Source of the DNA: Piper betle
Lineage: Eukaryota; Streptophyta; Magnoliopsida; Piperales; Piperaceae
Reading direction: 5' to 3'
DNA: 64,000 nucleotides
NCBI GenBank assembly: GCA_033002965.1
Contig: JAURVB010001863.1
Location: 1 to 64,000 of the forward strand
Part shown: positions 1 through 11,700 of the stretch, in pieces
How the letters are laid out: each line of letters starts with the position of its first letter
Position numbering within the stretch: the first letter of the stretch is position 1
Position numbers and translations under genes: made by a program
The notes under the pieces: generated by a model
What the model was told of the DNA's origin: nothing
The model's database searches: none
The model's input: only the letters and a program-made list of their open reading frames with translations

Positions 1-2010
1 ATAGTCATATTCCGAAATCTCCATATTTGCAATGGGGTAAGTGGACTTGTAGAGGAATGAATGAGGTTGGTATCCTCACTTTGGCTTGAATAACAATATC
101 TAGCTTTAATTGTCCAACGATATAGCACATATTGACTTGGAATTTTGCAGAGTTGTTTCTTATGAAAAATTTTCAAAATGTGCATACACAAAATTCCTTC
201 GCTTTCAAATTTCTTGCAACTACATGTGACATTCACTTGTCCACAAGTTTGGTATGCAACAACATGTTTTTTAGCAGCATCATCATGTGGAAACACTTCA
301 TATTTTGTAATTGAACTCTCCTCGCCGATTTTCTTGTAAATGCATCCTTGGCTCCTTTTCAATTGATCTTTAAACATTTCAAAATTTGTTCTCGTGTACA
401 TAGCCCCAGCTTCAGCCTCAAGAGGAGAGTATCCACATAGCACAGGCTTGGAATTCAAAGTCTTAAAATCCTCTTGTTCCTCGTCAAATCTACGAGATTG
501 TAACGCCCTATCATACTGCCTCACAAAATCTGCCAGTGGGGTTTGTGAATGCACAAATCCATCAAAAAATGAGTTCATGCTCTCGCTTCTTTGGCTCGAA
601 GTCATACCGGCAAAGAACTTATCCTTCATGTATATAGATATCCAATGGTGTCTGATATCATACATGGACGACAACCAACTATTTTTGTCCAAATTGTATT
701 TTTCTTTTATAATCTTCCATTTCTCCTCAAATTCAGCGGTTGTATCACTTCTATATATCCAATCGCTATATTCTTTCTCAAATTCACTATGGTTGGACTT
801 CAACTGTTTTAGATGAATCATGGCATTATTAGATATGTGCCATGAGCAAAACCTGTGATGGGTGTTCGGAAAAACAGTTGCAATAGCCTTTCGCATTGCA
901 CCATCTTGATCTGTGATAATCGAAGTAGGTGCTTTTCCCCACATACATTTTAACCATGTCTTAAACAACCAAGTGAATGTTGCTTCTGTCTCATCAGCAA
1001 GTAAAGCACAACCAAAAAGTGACGATTGCCGATGATGATTTATACCTGTAAATGGAGCAAACGGCATGGAGAATGCATTGGTCCTATAAGTTACATCAAA
1101 CACTATCACATCACCAAAGTTCATATAAGATGCCCTTGATCTCCCATCAGCCCAAAAAACATTTTGGGTTGTTCCATTCTCATCTAATTCAATTTCAAAG
1201 AAGAAGTCATTGTCTTTCACATTTTTCTCTTGAAAGTATTTAATAACACTTAAACATTGTCGCCCAACATCATTCTTATGGGTGCTTTTTAGATGGTTGC
1301 TGCAAGCTTGGCGCGTCACTCTGTCTATGTTGATGCTATTAGAAGTTGCATTCAAAACTTTAGAGATGGCTGATGGTCTCATTCCTGTTTGATGCAGTGA
1401 ATCAATCATATTCTTGCAGGATTCAGACAGTCGACTATGAGACCGAAGCTTTCCAACTTTGGTTGGAGTAGAGGAGTTATGACTATGAATGTCCAAAAAA
1501 TCTTCTACTTTCCACACTCCACACTTGCTCAGATGTATTCTCATATAAGCTTTGCAATCTTCTCTAGTCTCTCTATGCCTTTTAACTTCTCTCCCCATCT
1601 GCCTCTTGTCATTCATATTTTTTACCTTCTTTCGAACAGACTAATTTTCGAGATATGATACAGTTCGTCTTTCTCGAACGATAAAACCCACCCTTTCGAA
1701 TGCTAAACCCTTGTCTTCTTGCATACTGGTTGTAAAAATCATATGCTGCTTTTTCTGAAGAGAATTCCATGCCCAAACAAGGGGTCATATTTATAAACGA
1801 TTCGGATATTTGTACGGCTTCACCTTCAACTTGTGTTTCGTCAAAATCTTCACTAATCTTGTCAAATTCTTCAATTTCCCCACAATCTTCTTCTGTAGTC
1901 TGCATTTCATGTTGAGTCAACCACAAATCATGTATCTGATCTTCATTATCTTCCATGGAACTACTGACATTTTTCCCGTCAGTATATCCAATGCTGCTAT
2001 TTTCTTCCAT
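1..2010 (-). CDS. FAR1/FHY3-related protein (MULE transposase-derived), 3' end outside window, one frame break
   Basis: Reading the minus strand from an ATG at 2010, the protein has an acidic N-terminus and then a FAR1 DNA-binding domain (GMEFSSEKAAYDFYNQYARR, then RQGFSIRKGG). After one frame change near 1610-1620 the frame stays open to base 1, for more than 530 codons. It covers a MULE-type transposase core, with FDVTYRTN (first Asp), ITDQDGAMRKAI (second Asp), the HHRFCSWHI motif and SESMNSFFDG (Glu). A SWIM zinc finger follows (CSCKKFESEGILCMHIL). The break is in a run of six A: dropping one A joins KEGK to NMNDKRQMGREV. Members of this family act as nuclear transcription factors in light signalling, or are transposases. 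No terminal inverted repeats were seen, so a domesticated FRS gene is the simpler reading. The C-terminal 30 or so codons near base 1 are less family-like and may cross an intron border. Confidence 0.85.
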
Positions 2011-2275
2011 CAGATATACAAAATAGGAAAATCTAAATCAACTTGAAGAACAAGACCAAACCAATTATTTTTCGGTATTGAATTCCCTTGCCGGCGTCCA
2101 ACTATTTCACAATGGCTTGCTCTCCTTCAAAGCCGTCGGCGTTGCCTTATCAATCTACCTGCTCAAAAAAAAATCAAATATTGACAAAAACCTGCAATTA
2201 AAAATTTACCATTCGCTGATTATATATTTAATCTACAACAAAAAAAAACTAAGCCACCAGTTTAATTCATGGTTG
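2011..2275. other. Upstream leader of the FAR1-related gene
   Basis: AT-rich DNA directly upstream of the minus-strand FAR1-related start codon. It probably holds the 5' untranslated region and promoter. No clear TATA box or upstream exon could be fixed. Confidence 0.3.
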
Positions 2276-3020
2276 TAAAAATCGGAATCGAAATCGAAAT
2301 CGGTTTTCGAAAGAGTCGGAATCGGAATCAGAATTGGTCTAAATCGGACAGGAATCGGTTCAGTTGAATCGGCCTGAATCGGTCTTATACAAAAATTTCA
2401 ACTTAATCAAAATTAGTGGGTTATTAGTATAGAATATGTCATTCTGATGTAATTTTCATGTTATAATATGTATTATATTTTATGATATTTTTATATTTTT
2501 AGATTTTTTTAAAATTATTTGGAGTTAGTTATTATTTTTGACTCGAGTCGGACTCGAGTCAACTTTTAATTACGAGAATGACACTTATATTTCATCCCTC
2601 ATTCTCCCCGCCACCGCCCTCGCCGCCCTATCGCCCGTCGCCCCCTCGCCCCTGTCCCGCCCGTCACCGCCCTCGCTGCCCTATTGCCCCGTCGCCCCCC
2701 CCCTCGCCTTCCGCCCCGAAGCCGCCCTCGCAGCTCGCCCCGCCCGTCGCCTCCCTCGCCACTCGCCCTCGCCTCCCTCGCCGCTTGCCGTCGCCACCCC
2801 GTCCCACGCCGCCGTTGCCCCCCAGCCTCGCCCCCCGGTCGCCCATCGCCGCCCTTGCCGCCTCCTCGCCGCCGGCCGATTCGAGCCGATTCCAGAATCA
2901 GCTCGAATCGGCCAATTCGCGGACCGATTCGGGCCTAGCCGATTCACGTTAATTTTTAAATCGGATCGCCGCCAATCCGATTTAAATCGATAACAGAAAA
3001 CCAATTTAATTGGAACAAAT
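2276..3020 (+). repeat. Low-complexity element with C-rich core (family B, copy 1)
   Basis: Starts with repeated AATCGG/AATCGAA words (2281-2390), then an AT-rich stretch and the palindromic words GACTCGAGTCGGACTCGAGT with TTTTAATTAC (2540-2577). A pyrimidine-rich core follows (about 2585-2880, built from CGCC, CTCGCC and CCCTCG words), and the block ends in more GATTCG/AATCGG words (2876-2990). The open frames across the core are proline/arginine or glycine runs without family resemblance and are not genes. The same order of parts occurs on the opposite strand at about 45100-45762. Confidence 0.5.
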
Positions 3021-3079
3021 TTCATCGCCTCAAGGATGCAGCGGACCAAATTTCAACCATCTCAAATTTCCATATCATA

Positions 3080-4062
3080 ATGTATCCAGCCCAAAACATC
3101 AGACAAACCAAAGCCAGATTAGAGGAGGAAGAAACCAATGCTCACCGGAACGGAGAGGCCAGCGCCGAGGTCGTCGTCGGCGGTGCTATCCGGCCCGGAG
3201 AAATCAGAGCTAGCGCGCGCTGGGGTCAAAGCAGAGAAACAGAGGAACAAGCAACCAGCCGGATCAGAGGAGGAAGAAGCCAATGCTCACCGGAAAGGAG
3301 AGGCCAGCGCTGAGGTCGTCGTCGGAGGCGCCAATCGGCCGGAAGAAACCGAAGCCGGACTCCGCCAGCAAGAACACGCCGGATCAGAGAAGAAATAGCG
3401 AAACAGAGCGTCGAAAACAGAGCAGCCAATCGGCGTCGGCGGCGTTGATGGAGACGATGCCAACAGAGGACTCCGCGACCACCTCCTCACTGGACTCCAA
3501 TGCCAACGCCTCCCGCCTTCTTCCCGCCGGCCGTGCTGCGTGGCGTCACGGGAGAAACAGAGGAACCAACGCCGCCGCACAGCTCCAGGAGAAACAAAGC
3601 AGGCAACTTCGACGGCGTCGGCGGCGTCGATCGAGGCGATGCTAACGATGCTCCCATGCCTCCTCACCGGACTCCCATGACGACGCGTCCCGCCGGCCGT
3701 GCTGCGTGGCGTCCCAGGAGAAACAGAGGAACCAACGCAACACAACTCCGGGAGAAACAGAGCCTTCAACTTATTCGGCGCAGCAAGGTCCGGCGTCGAT
3801 CGAGATGATGCCAACGGTGGAGTCCGCAACCGCCTCCTCACCGGACTCCCATGCCGATGCCTCCCACCTTCATCCGGGCAGTGTGCTGCACGGCGTCGTG
3901 GGATGAACGGAGTGAGCAGACGCGGGAGAAGCAGAGCACAAGCGGGAGAAATCACAGAAACGCGGGATATTTTTTACAGCCGTTGGATAGAAATCCAACG
4001 GCTGTAAAAAAATTTAAGCATAGAAAACTTACCTATGTTGCAGCATAGTAAAATTTTTACCT
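3080..4062 (+). mobile_element. GC-rich tandem-repeat element ending in (TA)n, relative of the 35.3-37.4 kb element
   Basis: GC-rich island in AT-rich surroundings. It contains a duplicated unit of about 63 bp (3120-3183 and 3265-3328, period about 145 bp). It also has about three imperfect copies of a 170-180 bp unit (from about 3440, 3622 and 3795) that share CGATCGAG, GACTCC, GCCGGCCGTGCTGCGTGGCG and GGAGAAACAGAGGAACCAAC. The right end has a perfect hairpin at 3970-4011 and then a (TA)n tract at 4062-4077. Right-end order, read inward (AGGTAAAAA, then a subterminal ACAGCCGTTGGAT hairpin), matches the element at 35317-37364. No left terminus or (TA)n tract was found, so this copy is probably truncated. 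Long open frames here shift with the repeats and look non-genic. Confidence 0.5.
3970..4011. repeat. Perfect 19-bp stem-loop at element end
   Basis: The two arms at 3970-3988 and 3993-4011 are exact reverse complements (core ACAGCCGTTGGAT) separated by the 4-base loop AGAA. It lies about 50 bp inside the (TA)n-bordered right end of the GC-rich element. Confidence 0.85.
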
Positions 4063-5960
4063 ATATATATATATATACTGTCACAGTTGCTAGAGAAGTG
4101 CCCATCGAGCAAGTCATCTTTTTTAACGCTTCTGTTTATACATAGGACGAATTTGGGAATATGCTTATAAGTTATAATATAATGAGTATGACTAATATTA
4201 GTGAAGAATAGATGTAGAAAGGAATGATAATGTAGAATTGAAAAAATAACTTCTTCCAGTATGTCGTGATTGCCTGATGTCCTACTAACATTGTTTTAAT
4301 TGTTTACCGAACAACATGTTTGAAACTAAAATGAGGCAACCACTTTAAAGATTGGAGGGGATCAGTTATTTTACTACCAACAAAGAGGAAATGACCAGGA
4401 AAAAGCTTTTGCAGCTATGAAGTGGATTCTGCAATGATTTTTTAAACGAGCTTCCTAAGGAGTTCTCTGCCGAAGTAAATCAGCTAATGAGCTTGAAGCT
4501 CGAAGGATCTGTTGTCTAAGAGTGTCTGAAGCTGCTGGTAAGGAGGCACTTGATGGTTGATTACTAATTGGACTGTACGTCAGTTATCTGTTATTGAGGT
4601 TGCTACATAAATTTACTTGCAGGGGGCAGGGGGCAGGGGGCCGGGGTTCAAGTCATTTCCAGCTATTTGGTGCTCCAAAATTTGTAATTATTGTTGTTAT
4701 TGGGTTGGGTCTATGTCATATAGCAGAAGATGTAATGTAGTGGAAGTATAAATTAAGTCTTGATGGAAAAATATTAGAGGAATTAGTGGAAATTGCACAT
4801 TTCAGAGAATGAAGCCACAAGAAAACATACAAGTTGACCAAGAAAACTTAGAATCCACGCCTTCTTCGATTCAAAATTACAACATTCTATACAAGGGTCT
4901 TCTACTAGTAATTTGTATCTAAAATACAATAAATTTTCTTCTTTAGAGAATGAGTGTAGTAAATAGGAAATTATAATCTTTTAGTAACATAACAAGATCG
5001 CTAATAAAGACTCCATTAAATCAATTTTGATTGCACAAAATCTTCAAAATTCACCTAAATAAAGAGGGAAAAGGTCACCAAAAGATGGAGAAACAAAGAG
5101 CGATGGAAAAATTATATAAAAAATTACCACCTTGGAAGAAAACAACGATTAAAAAGCTAAAAATTGAACCGTTGTGGTTCTGGTATTAGCTCCCAGCGAT
5201 CGTTTTCAAAAACAAAACCATTAAGTCTTACTCAAAATGGTTGTGATTTTTTGTTAGGATTTGGAGCTTGTTCAGTTTTCTGGGACATTTCTTGTAAGTA
5301 ATTATTGTTGCATGACCAGTTGGGCCGCTCCTACCTCACTCATTGTGAGCAAAGCAGCTTTCGCTGTCCTTTTTCTGTGCCAAATTGATTGATGACATGG
5401 TCATCCCCCTTCATCTTCATGCGACCCCATGCTCTTATTCAGTCTCCCACTTGTCTCTGGATTGTTACTCGTTAAATCGATGTCTCACTTTTTTGAACGC
5501 TACACAGTATCCCATGAGATGGGACAGTGATCTAGACCAGATTGCTCCACATATGGGGCACTTGTGTGTTCATGTGCGTGTTTGGACTTGCAGGCTGCGG
5601 CATTTCAATTTCAAATGACAGCAACGGGTGTTATGAAATTTGTATGGTAGAGCTTGGAAGAGGAAAGCATGCAAGGTGCGACGTTGCACGTCTTGTTGCT
5701 CAGTTTCAGAAAAAGATGATGTGTACTCAGGTGTACGTGCTGGCCACGGTCGGTAGTGTGTGACTTTTCTGGCCGCTTTTGCTGTGTTACCGATGACTGT
5801 GACTCTCGCGGGCAAGTTTCCGCCGCCTCCGTCCACCAGTCTTACCCCTCTGTCACGACTCTCTCCCGACAGCCCTCCGACTGCCTCCACGGGCACCCCC
5901 TTCCCATGTCAGGCACCGTGTTATACTGGTACCACATCGGAGTCGACCATGGCTCTACTC
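4063..5960. other. Non-coding intergenic DNA
   Basis: No recognisable gene. It holds a short (TA)n tract at 4062-4077, three repeats of a G-rich heptamer at 4620-4645, and a moderately GC-rich stretch at 5750-5950 whose short frames resemble no known family. Confidence 0.4.
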
Positions 5961-7330
5961 GATTAATACGCCAACAAGCCCAAAGATGGGTTAACGTAGG
6001 ATATGAATTGGATATTACTATCCATAATTCGACTCAAATTCGTAGATTACATCCATTTCACTTCTTATGTTTGGATCCAAACTGAATTTGTAAAATAAGT
6101 ATCAAATCCAAATTCGACCCATTTGGCTAAAATGGCATAAAGAATATAGCTTTTAATATAAAAATATAAATATAAATAATAATAAATATTTTTAAAATAT
6201 TTTAAAATATAATTTTATAAAATTTATCCATTCAAAGCATATGCAAATCAGATCACCTCAAATCAATATCCGAGCTAAATATTTTTTAATATATTATATA
6301 TTCAAAAAATACGAACATAAATCCGATCCAAAATTATTTTGGATCGGATATAATTAGTTAGAATCAAATCAAATTTACATCTCTGAACCTAACCCCACAC
6401 ATGCCAGCCCCGTCCACCTCGCTTGTCCATTTTTGTCTTGTTTTGAGTTTTTGCCCCAAGAACTCCCCATCCAATAGCTAATTGCAAAATCTTTCTAAAC
6501 AAGAACAAAAAACAAAAACAATGCCTCTATTTGGTACATTTTTTATTTAAAAAATTTAGTTAAATTAATGGTAACATAAGTTTTAAAAAATTTAAGGAAT
6601 TTTTTTAAAACTTTTATCTATTTATTACTTTCTTGGACTAATAAGTTTTATTGACATCAGAATTCACTCTTATTAATAAATTTAGACTATATTTAACGTT
6701 TTAAAAGAACTTATTTTCAAATGTATATGGAAGAAAATTTTACGATAAGGTTGGGAATTGGGAATCAATTTGTGAAGTGTGGACGATCTAAGTGCATGAT
6801 ATAAACATTGTTGGCGGGGGGCTTTGATTTTGCCTTCCACGTCGACTACAATCTCCATCAAAATTAATTTCCTTTTTATGATCACATACACGTAAATCAA
6901 TATAATAATTTCATATTCAAGTTTAACTCTATCACATCACACAGCGATGTTGAAGAAATAAACTAGAATTATGGTTCAGTCCTTTAAAATTTCTTTTAAC
7001 GTTGAGGTGTAAAAGTAAAACCCAATTACATCAAAGCACAAGATAGCAGTCAACTAACAATTGCAAGTAAATTAGATTTTCAAATTTAAATACCATTGAA
7101 TTTTTGGATGATAATGTATATAATTTTAAAAAAATAATCAAGAAAAACTAAAAATATTAATAAACTAGGAGCCAATGGTGTTCTTGAGGCAAAAGGTCAT
7201 CCTCTCATTCTCCTATGTGTCTTTAAAAAAAAATCTAATAGTGGAAGCCTGAAATTGTTTATTGTTATAATATTAATTATTTATTTATATAATTGTTCGT
7301 CCAAATTTTTCACCGCACCCATCGGCTCAA
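5961..7330. repeat. AT-rich degenerate repeats
   Basis: From about 5990 to 6390 the sequence is rich in GGATATGAATTGGAT, TCCAAATTCGACCC and GATCGGATAT words, which look like a decayed dispersed repeat. From 6400 to 7330 it is AT-rich, with ATTTGGTACATTTTTTATT at 6530, a motif common at MITE ends. No coding potential was recognised. Confidence 0.3.
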
Positions 7331-8045
7331 TCATGATGGTTAACCCAGCCAGTCGTGGTTGAACCCGTGGTTATGCCTAATTTAATAGAAATAAGACACG
7401 TGAGATTTATTCGGAAGGAGGGAAAGGGGTGGAAGCCGGAACACCAAGCACCAAGGGGTGCATGTGTTGGCGTGCAGCACTTCAACCGGGTGTCTATATA
7501 AGGAGATGTTATCCTTGTGTAGAGGGGGAAAAACAAAATCAGATCAAAAGTGATCAAGTGTGGGTGAGTGCCTCCCTGCGTGGAGATGTGAGGTAGTGTC
7601 GGGTAGGGGATTGCCGGTGTGTGGCTGCAACCAGCCTTGGTCGGGGCCAAGTGCTGGGCACACCCGGTAAGCTGTCGGTGCAGCGTTGTCCACCTGTGAC
7701 CAAACCAAGTGCTGGGCACACCCGGTAAGCTGTCGGTGCAGCATTGTCCACCTGTGACCAAACCATCCAGTTCTATTCCAGCAGCCTCGAGCCTACGTGC
7801 AGTTCTATTCCAGCAACCTCGAGCCTGCGTGCCGAGTGCTAGGGAAGTCCTGTCGAGTGTGTGTGTCGAAATGGCCATCCCACCGAGTGCATAAGAATTG
7901 TCTAAGTGTTATTGGATACTTGTGACTCTTTAGTCTCATCCCGCTGTCTCTTTGCGCGACAAGGGCGCCTCGGTCCCACCGAACCCTTCCAACCCGACGC
8001 GGGAACACTCTAACCCGCACCAGCGGACGAACCCGCGCCCGAACA
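7331..8045 (+). mobile_element. LTR-like unit with TATA box and internal tandem repeats
   Basis: A GC-moderate block in AT-rich DNA with the layout of an LTR: an upstream segment, a TATA box (GTCTATATAAGG near 7491-7502), then a GC-rich leader. The leader carries two tandem duplications. One is about 62 bp (about 7642-7703 and 7704-7765, containing AAGTGCTGGGCACACCCGGT). The other is about 31 bp (about 7770-7800 and 7801-7832, containing AGTTCTATTCCAGCA). The 3' part (7940-8045) is rich in CGAACCC and CCCGCG. No gag or pol sequence is attached, so a solo LTR or fragment is likely. The exact ends are not fixed. Confidence 0.45.
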
Positions 8046-8776
8046 ATAATATACTATTTTTAAAAATATTAACTATGACAAACATCAAAACTTATTTTTA
8101 TTTTAAAAATTTACGATTAAATAGTAGAAAGATATACAGTTCGCGATTCAACCGTACTTTATATAAGTTTTACAATTTAATGGTACTTTTTCATGTATTA
8201 TTTAAAATATCCCCGTATTATAATTGAGTTTGAATAAAATTTATATTATATTATCATTTTAATTAATTTTTTTAAAAAAATTATATAAAAAGAGTAGTTG
8301 CAATTAGTGTTAGTTTGGCAGCTAAATCCATGACCAAACTCTAACTAAGGGCACTGGCATGTGGCCGGATCAGGATATGTTTGACAGAAGGCAAGATATT
8401 TTTAGTCGGATTTATCATAGTCAATGGATGTGTAACTTATTATTTTTAAAAGTTTTTAAAAATATTTATGTATTAAAAATATTTAATAAATCATTTGATT
8501 CGATTTTAATTTAAAATAAAATAAATTTTATTCAAATTTAATTTAAAATATAAAAATATTTGGGATAAAAAAATGTATATTCCCACCATTTTTAGTCGTA
8601 ACATGCGATGGACAGAATTTTTTTGTTAATGTTTTTTAATACGAAAAGAAAATGGCCCGCCATCCCATCATTCATTACTTAAACATACTTTTTTCGTCCT
8701 TTCCCGCACTCTCGTCTCGTCCCCCCATCCCCATGCCCCCCGCTAGGCGCAAACCCCGCCGCCGACGACGACGACC
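8046..8776. promoter_or_regulatory. Upstream region of the LPEAT2-type gene
   Basis: AT-rich to 8640, then C-rich leader DNA up to the proposed ATG at 8777. An upstream ATG at 8652 opens a frame that runs into the conserved part of exon 1 only because of the two frame breaks described for that gene. Its own product is an arginine/proline run, so it is not favoured as the start. Confidence 0.35.
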
Positions 8777-11700
8777 ATGGATCGATCCGGCGCCGCCGAC
8801 CTCGCCGCCCCCTCCTCCCCTCCCCTCCTTCTCCGGGCGACGCCATCAGCGTCGGCCTCGCCGGCGCCTCCGACCCCGCCCAACCCCACCACCCCGACAA
8901 CCCCTTCGCCTTCCTCGGCGCCGCCCCCTCACCCTCCCCCCGCCCAACCCCGTCGACCCCTTCCGCAACAACACGCCCAACATAGAAGGGGTCTACGAGT
9001 GGGCCAAGATCGTGCTCTGCCTCCCGATCGTGGCCGTGCGGCTTGTCTTGTTTGGGCTCTGCTTGCTGGTCGGGTACTTGGCGACCAGGTTTGCTTTGGC
9101 GGGTTGGAAGGATCGGCAGAACTCCATGCCCCGGTGGAGGTCCGGGATCATGTGGATTACTCGGATTTGCTCCAGATGCGTGCTATTTTGCTTCGGGTAT
9201 GTGAAAGATTGAACCTTTTTATTGTTCTTTGCTAGTGGGGGAAATTGGGGATTTTGATATCGTTTTTATGTGAATGTTTACTCGTGTGTGTGGAGGGTTG
9301 AATCTGATCTTATTTGTTTGTGCTTAAGAAGATGCTTGGGAAATATGTTGGATTGATGCTTACTTGGAAAGCTCAAATCACTATTTCGATAAGTTGATCT
9401 GATGGGGTATATAGTTGTGTGGAGAAAATTTAAACTTGATCTTGTTTGATTGTGTTCAAAAAAGATGCTAAGGAAACATGTTGACTGATGTTTACTTAGG
9501 ATCACAGTTATGTTAAAGTTGATCTTGTGGCTTTATTTCCAGTTCTCAATTTTGTTAGTGCTGTTCAAGGTCGGTTATGAACAACGTGTGCTCCAAAAGC
9601 TATTACGTACAGTTGTGCCATGGCGTTGTTTGCTTTCTCACTTTTGCCTTGATCCTTGACCTTTCACTATATTGTAGTTCTCATTTGGGCAACGTGTTGA
9701 ATACGAATATGCTCAAATCTCTATATTTTCCGCTTGAATAGCTAGAATTTCTTTATTCCTTTAAATTGTGAAGTTTTGTTCTTGTTGAATATCATTTTAC
9801 ATTCGTGATGAGTTATCATTTCTGAGTAATCTATGATCCCATGCTATAGTGATTAGGTCTTGCCATGTCCTTTTCTAACTTTTTTTGCTTTTGTTTTGAG
9901 TCATAATTTTTTGTGAATTCTGTTCTGATTCAAAGCCGCTCTGTGCAAGCAACCTTTTGTTTTTTCATCTTAACTTTGCTTTGCCAAAAGTTCTATGCTA
10001 TCTTCTCCTTTGGCTTAGGTATCATTGGATAAAGCGCATTGGAAAACCTGCTCCTAGGGAGGTTGCACCTATAGTTGTATCAAATCATATTTCATATATA
10101 GAACCTATTTTTTTCTTCTATGAGCTTTTTCCAACCATTGTTGCATCCGAGTCACACGATTCTATTCCTTTTGTGGGAACAATTATAAGAGCAATGCAGG
10201 TATTTTCGACAAAAAAATACTTCTTATCTCATGTGTCAATTAATATCAAAGCTATATGATTGATTAGACATCTCTAACTCTTTATTTTATTATGTATAGG
10301 TGATATATGTTGATAGGTTCTCTGCTCAATCAAGAAAGAATGCTGTCTCTGAAATAAAGGTAATGTTTTCCTATCTTGGTATTTTGAAATATACAAAAAA
10401 CAAAAACCATGTTCTATATGCTTAAAAAAATCATTTATATTTTGTAACATACATATCCCTTATTTTGCTGGCTATACATTTGGGCTTCTAGCTATCAGGC
10501 TATTTTGTTATTTGGTTGAGGTATCCCACTATTTTGGCTGGAGGTTAGAATTTTTGGCATTGAAATGTAGCAAAGTTTTGCTTTACAGATCGTGGGTCAT
10601 CTTCCAACGACCTTGAAAAGGTTTCTTTTAAAGTTAAAAATAAAAATTGAAAACTAGTATGATCTCATCACGGTGAGGTCTCAGTGCATGTCGAAGATCA
10701 TCATATTGGCAACATCTCTATGCGATCTCTTGAGATTACAAATATTGATGTACTGACTTTCATTTCCTTAAGGTTTCTTCAGTTAGAGGCATAATTCAAC
10801 CTCTACATCTATCAAAGGTTAAGATAATGGTAAAGAAACAAAAGACCACATTCTTTCTCCATAACTCATCCAATACTTATTTCCTCATGTACTTGATGGC
10901 CACATTCTTTCTCCATAACTCATTCAATACTTATTTCCTTATGTACTTGATGGCCACATTCTTTCTCCATAACTCATCCAATACTTATTTTCTTATGTAC
11001 TTGATCTCTAAGTAAAGATTCATCCTTGCCATGTGGTACGTTCATTTCTTTGATAATTCTCTTACAGTAGGTAATGATGACCTCTTTATTTATTAGATGT
11101 ATAAGGGGATATAGCTTTAAGGTATAAATGTTTCATCTTTTTGATGGGTCTTTCAATTGTTTGTCACCTTTTACCTCATGATATTTACGTAGGGGCTATG
11201 AGTGAAGATTTTAATCCTTGTCATGCAGTAGCTTTCTTTCTTTTGACTATCAGGAGGAGGTGAAAGATGAAATTTTCTTTTTTCAGAGGTGCAAGAGCAT
11301 ATTGATGCCATTCACTCTTCGTCTCACCCCACTATTTCCCCCAGTGGTCATCATGATATGTCATCTGTGTTTATTTTGGTCAGTAATCTGCCAAAAATAT
11401 CTCCTCAGGTCAACAGGTGTTGGCTAGTTGCTAAAATGTAACTCATTTCTCAAACTAACACTGGCAACATCAGGATGACCATGTTTTATTAAATGTAAGA
11501 GGCTAATGAGAGATGGCAGATTTAGAAGTTTTTTATTCATCTAACAAATCCCATCCCACATAATTGGGTTGAGGACATGGGCCATATTCATCCAAATAAC
11601 ATTCTGAGGGCCCATGTCAAAACTAATGCCAAATAACAGTCAAGCAATAAAGCGTGATCATTGATAGGTTTTGTTCAGTAACATTGCTGCTCATAATTTA

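Noticed and set aside
2538..2993. Overlapping proline/arginine and glycine/arginine open frames
   Set aside because: They arise on both strands from a C-rich low-complexity core, show no family resemblance and change frame with the repeats.
3138..3955. Several 60-220 codon frames in the GC-rich island
   Set aside because: They overlap in all frames on both strands across tandem repeats; frame length is explained by high GC content.
4620..4665. Possible tRNA T-arm (GGGGTTCAAGTC)
   Set aside because: No matching acceptor stem, D-arm or anticodon arm around it.
8652..9212. 186-codon frame starting at 8652 as the LPEAT2 start
   Set aside because: The first 90 residues are an arginine/proline run, whereas the 8777 start followed by two one-base shifts gives a family-like acidic N-terminus (GDAISVGLAGASDPAQ, then DNPFAFLGAAP) and a CDS in frame.
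10827..11015. 62-codon frame FFLHNSSNTYFLMYL repeated
   Set aside because: Product of a 54-bp minisatellite inside an intron.
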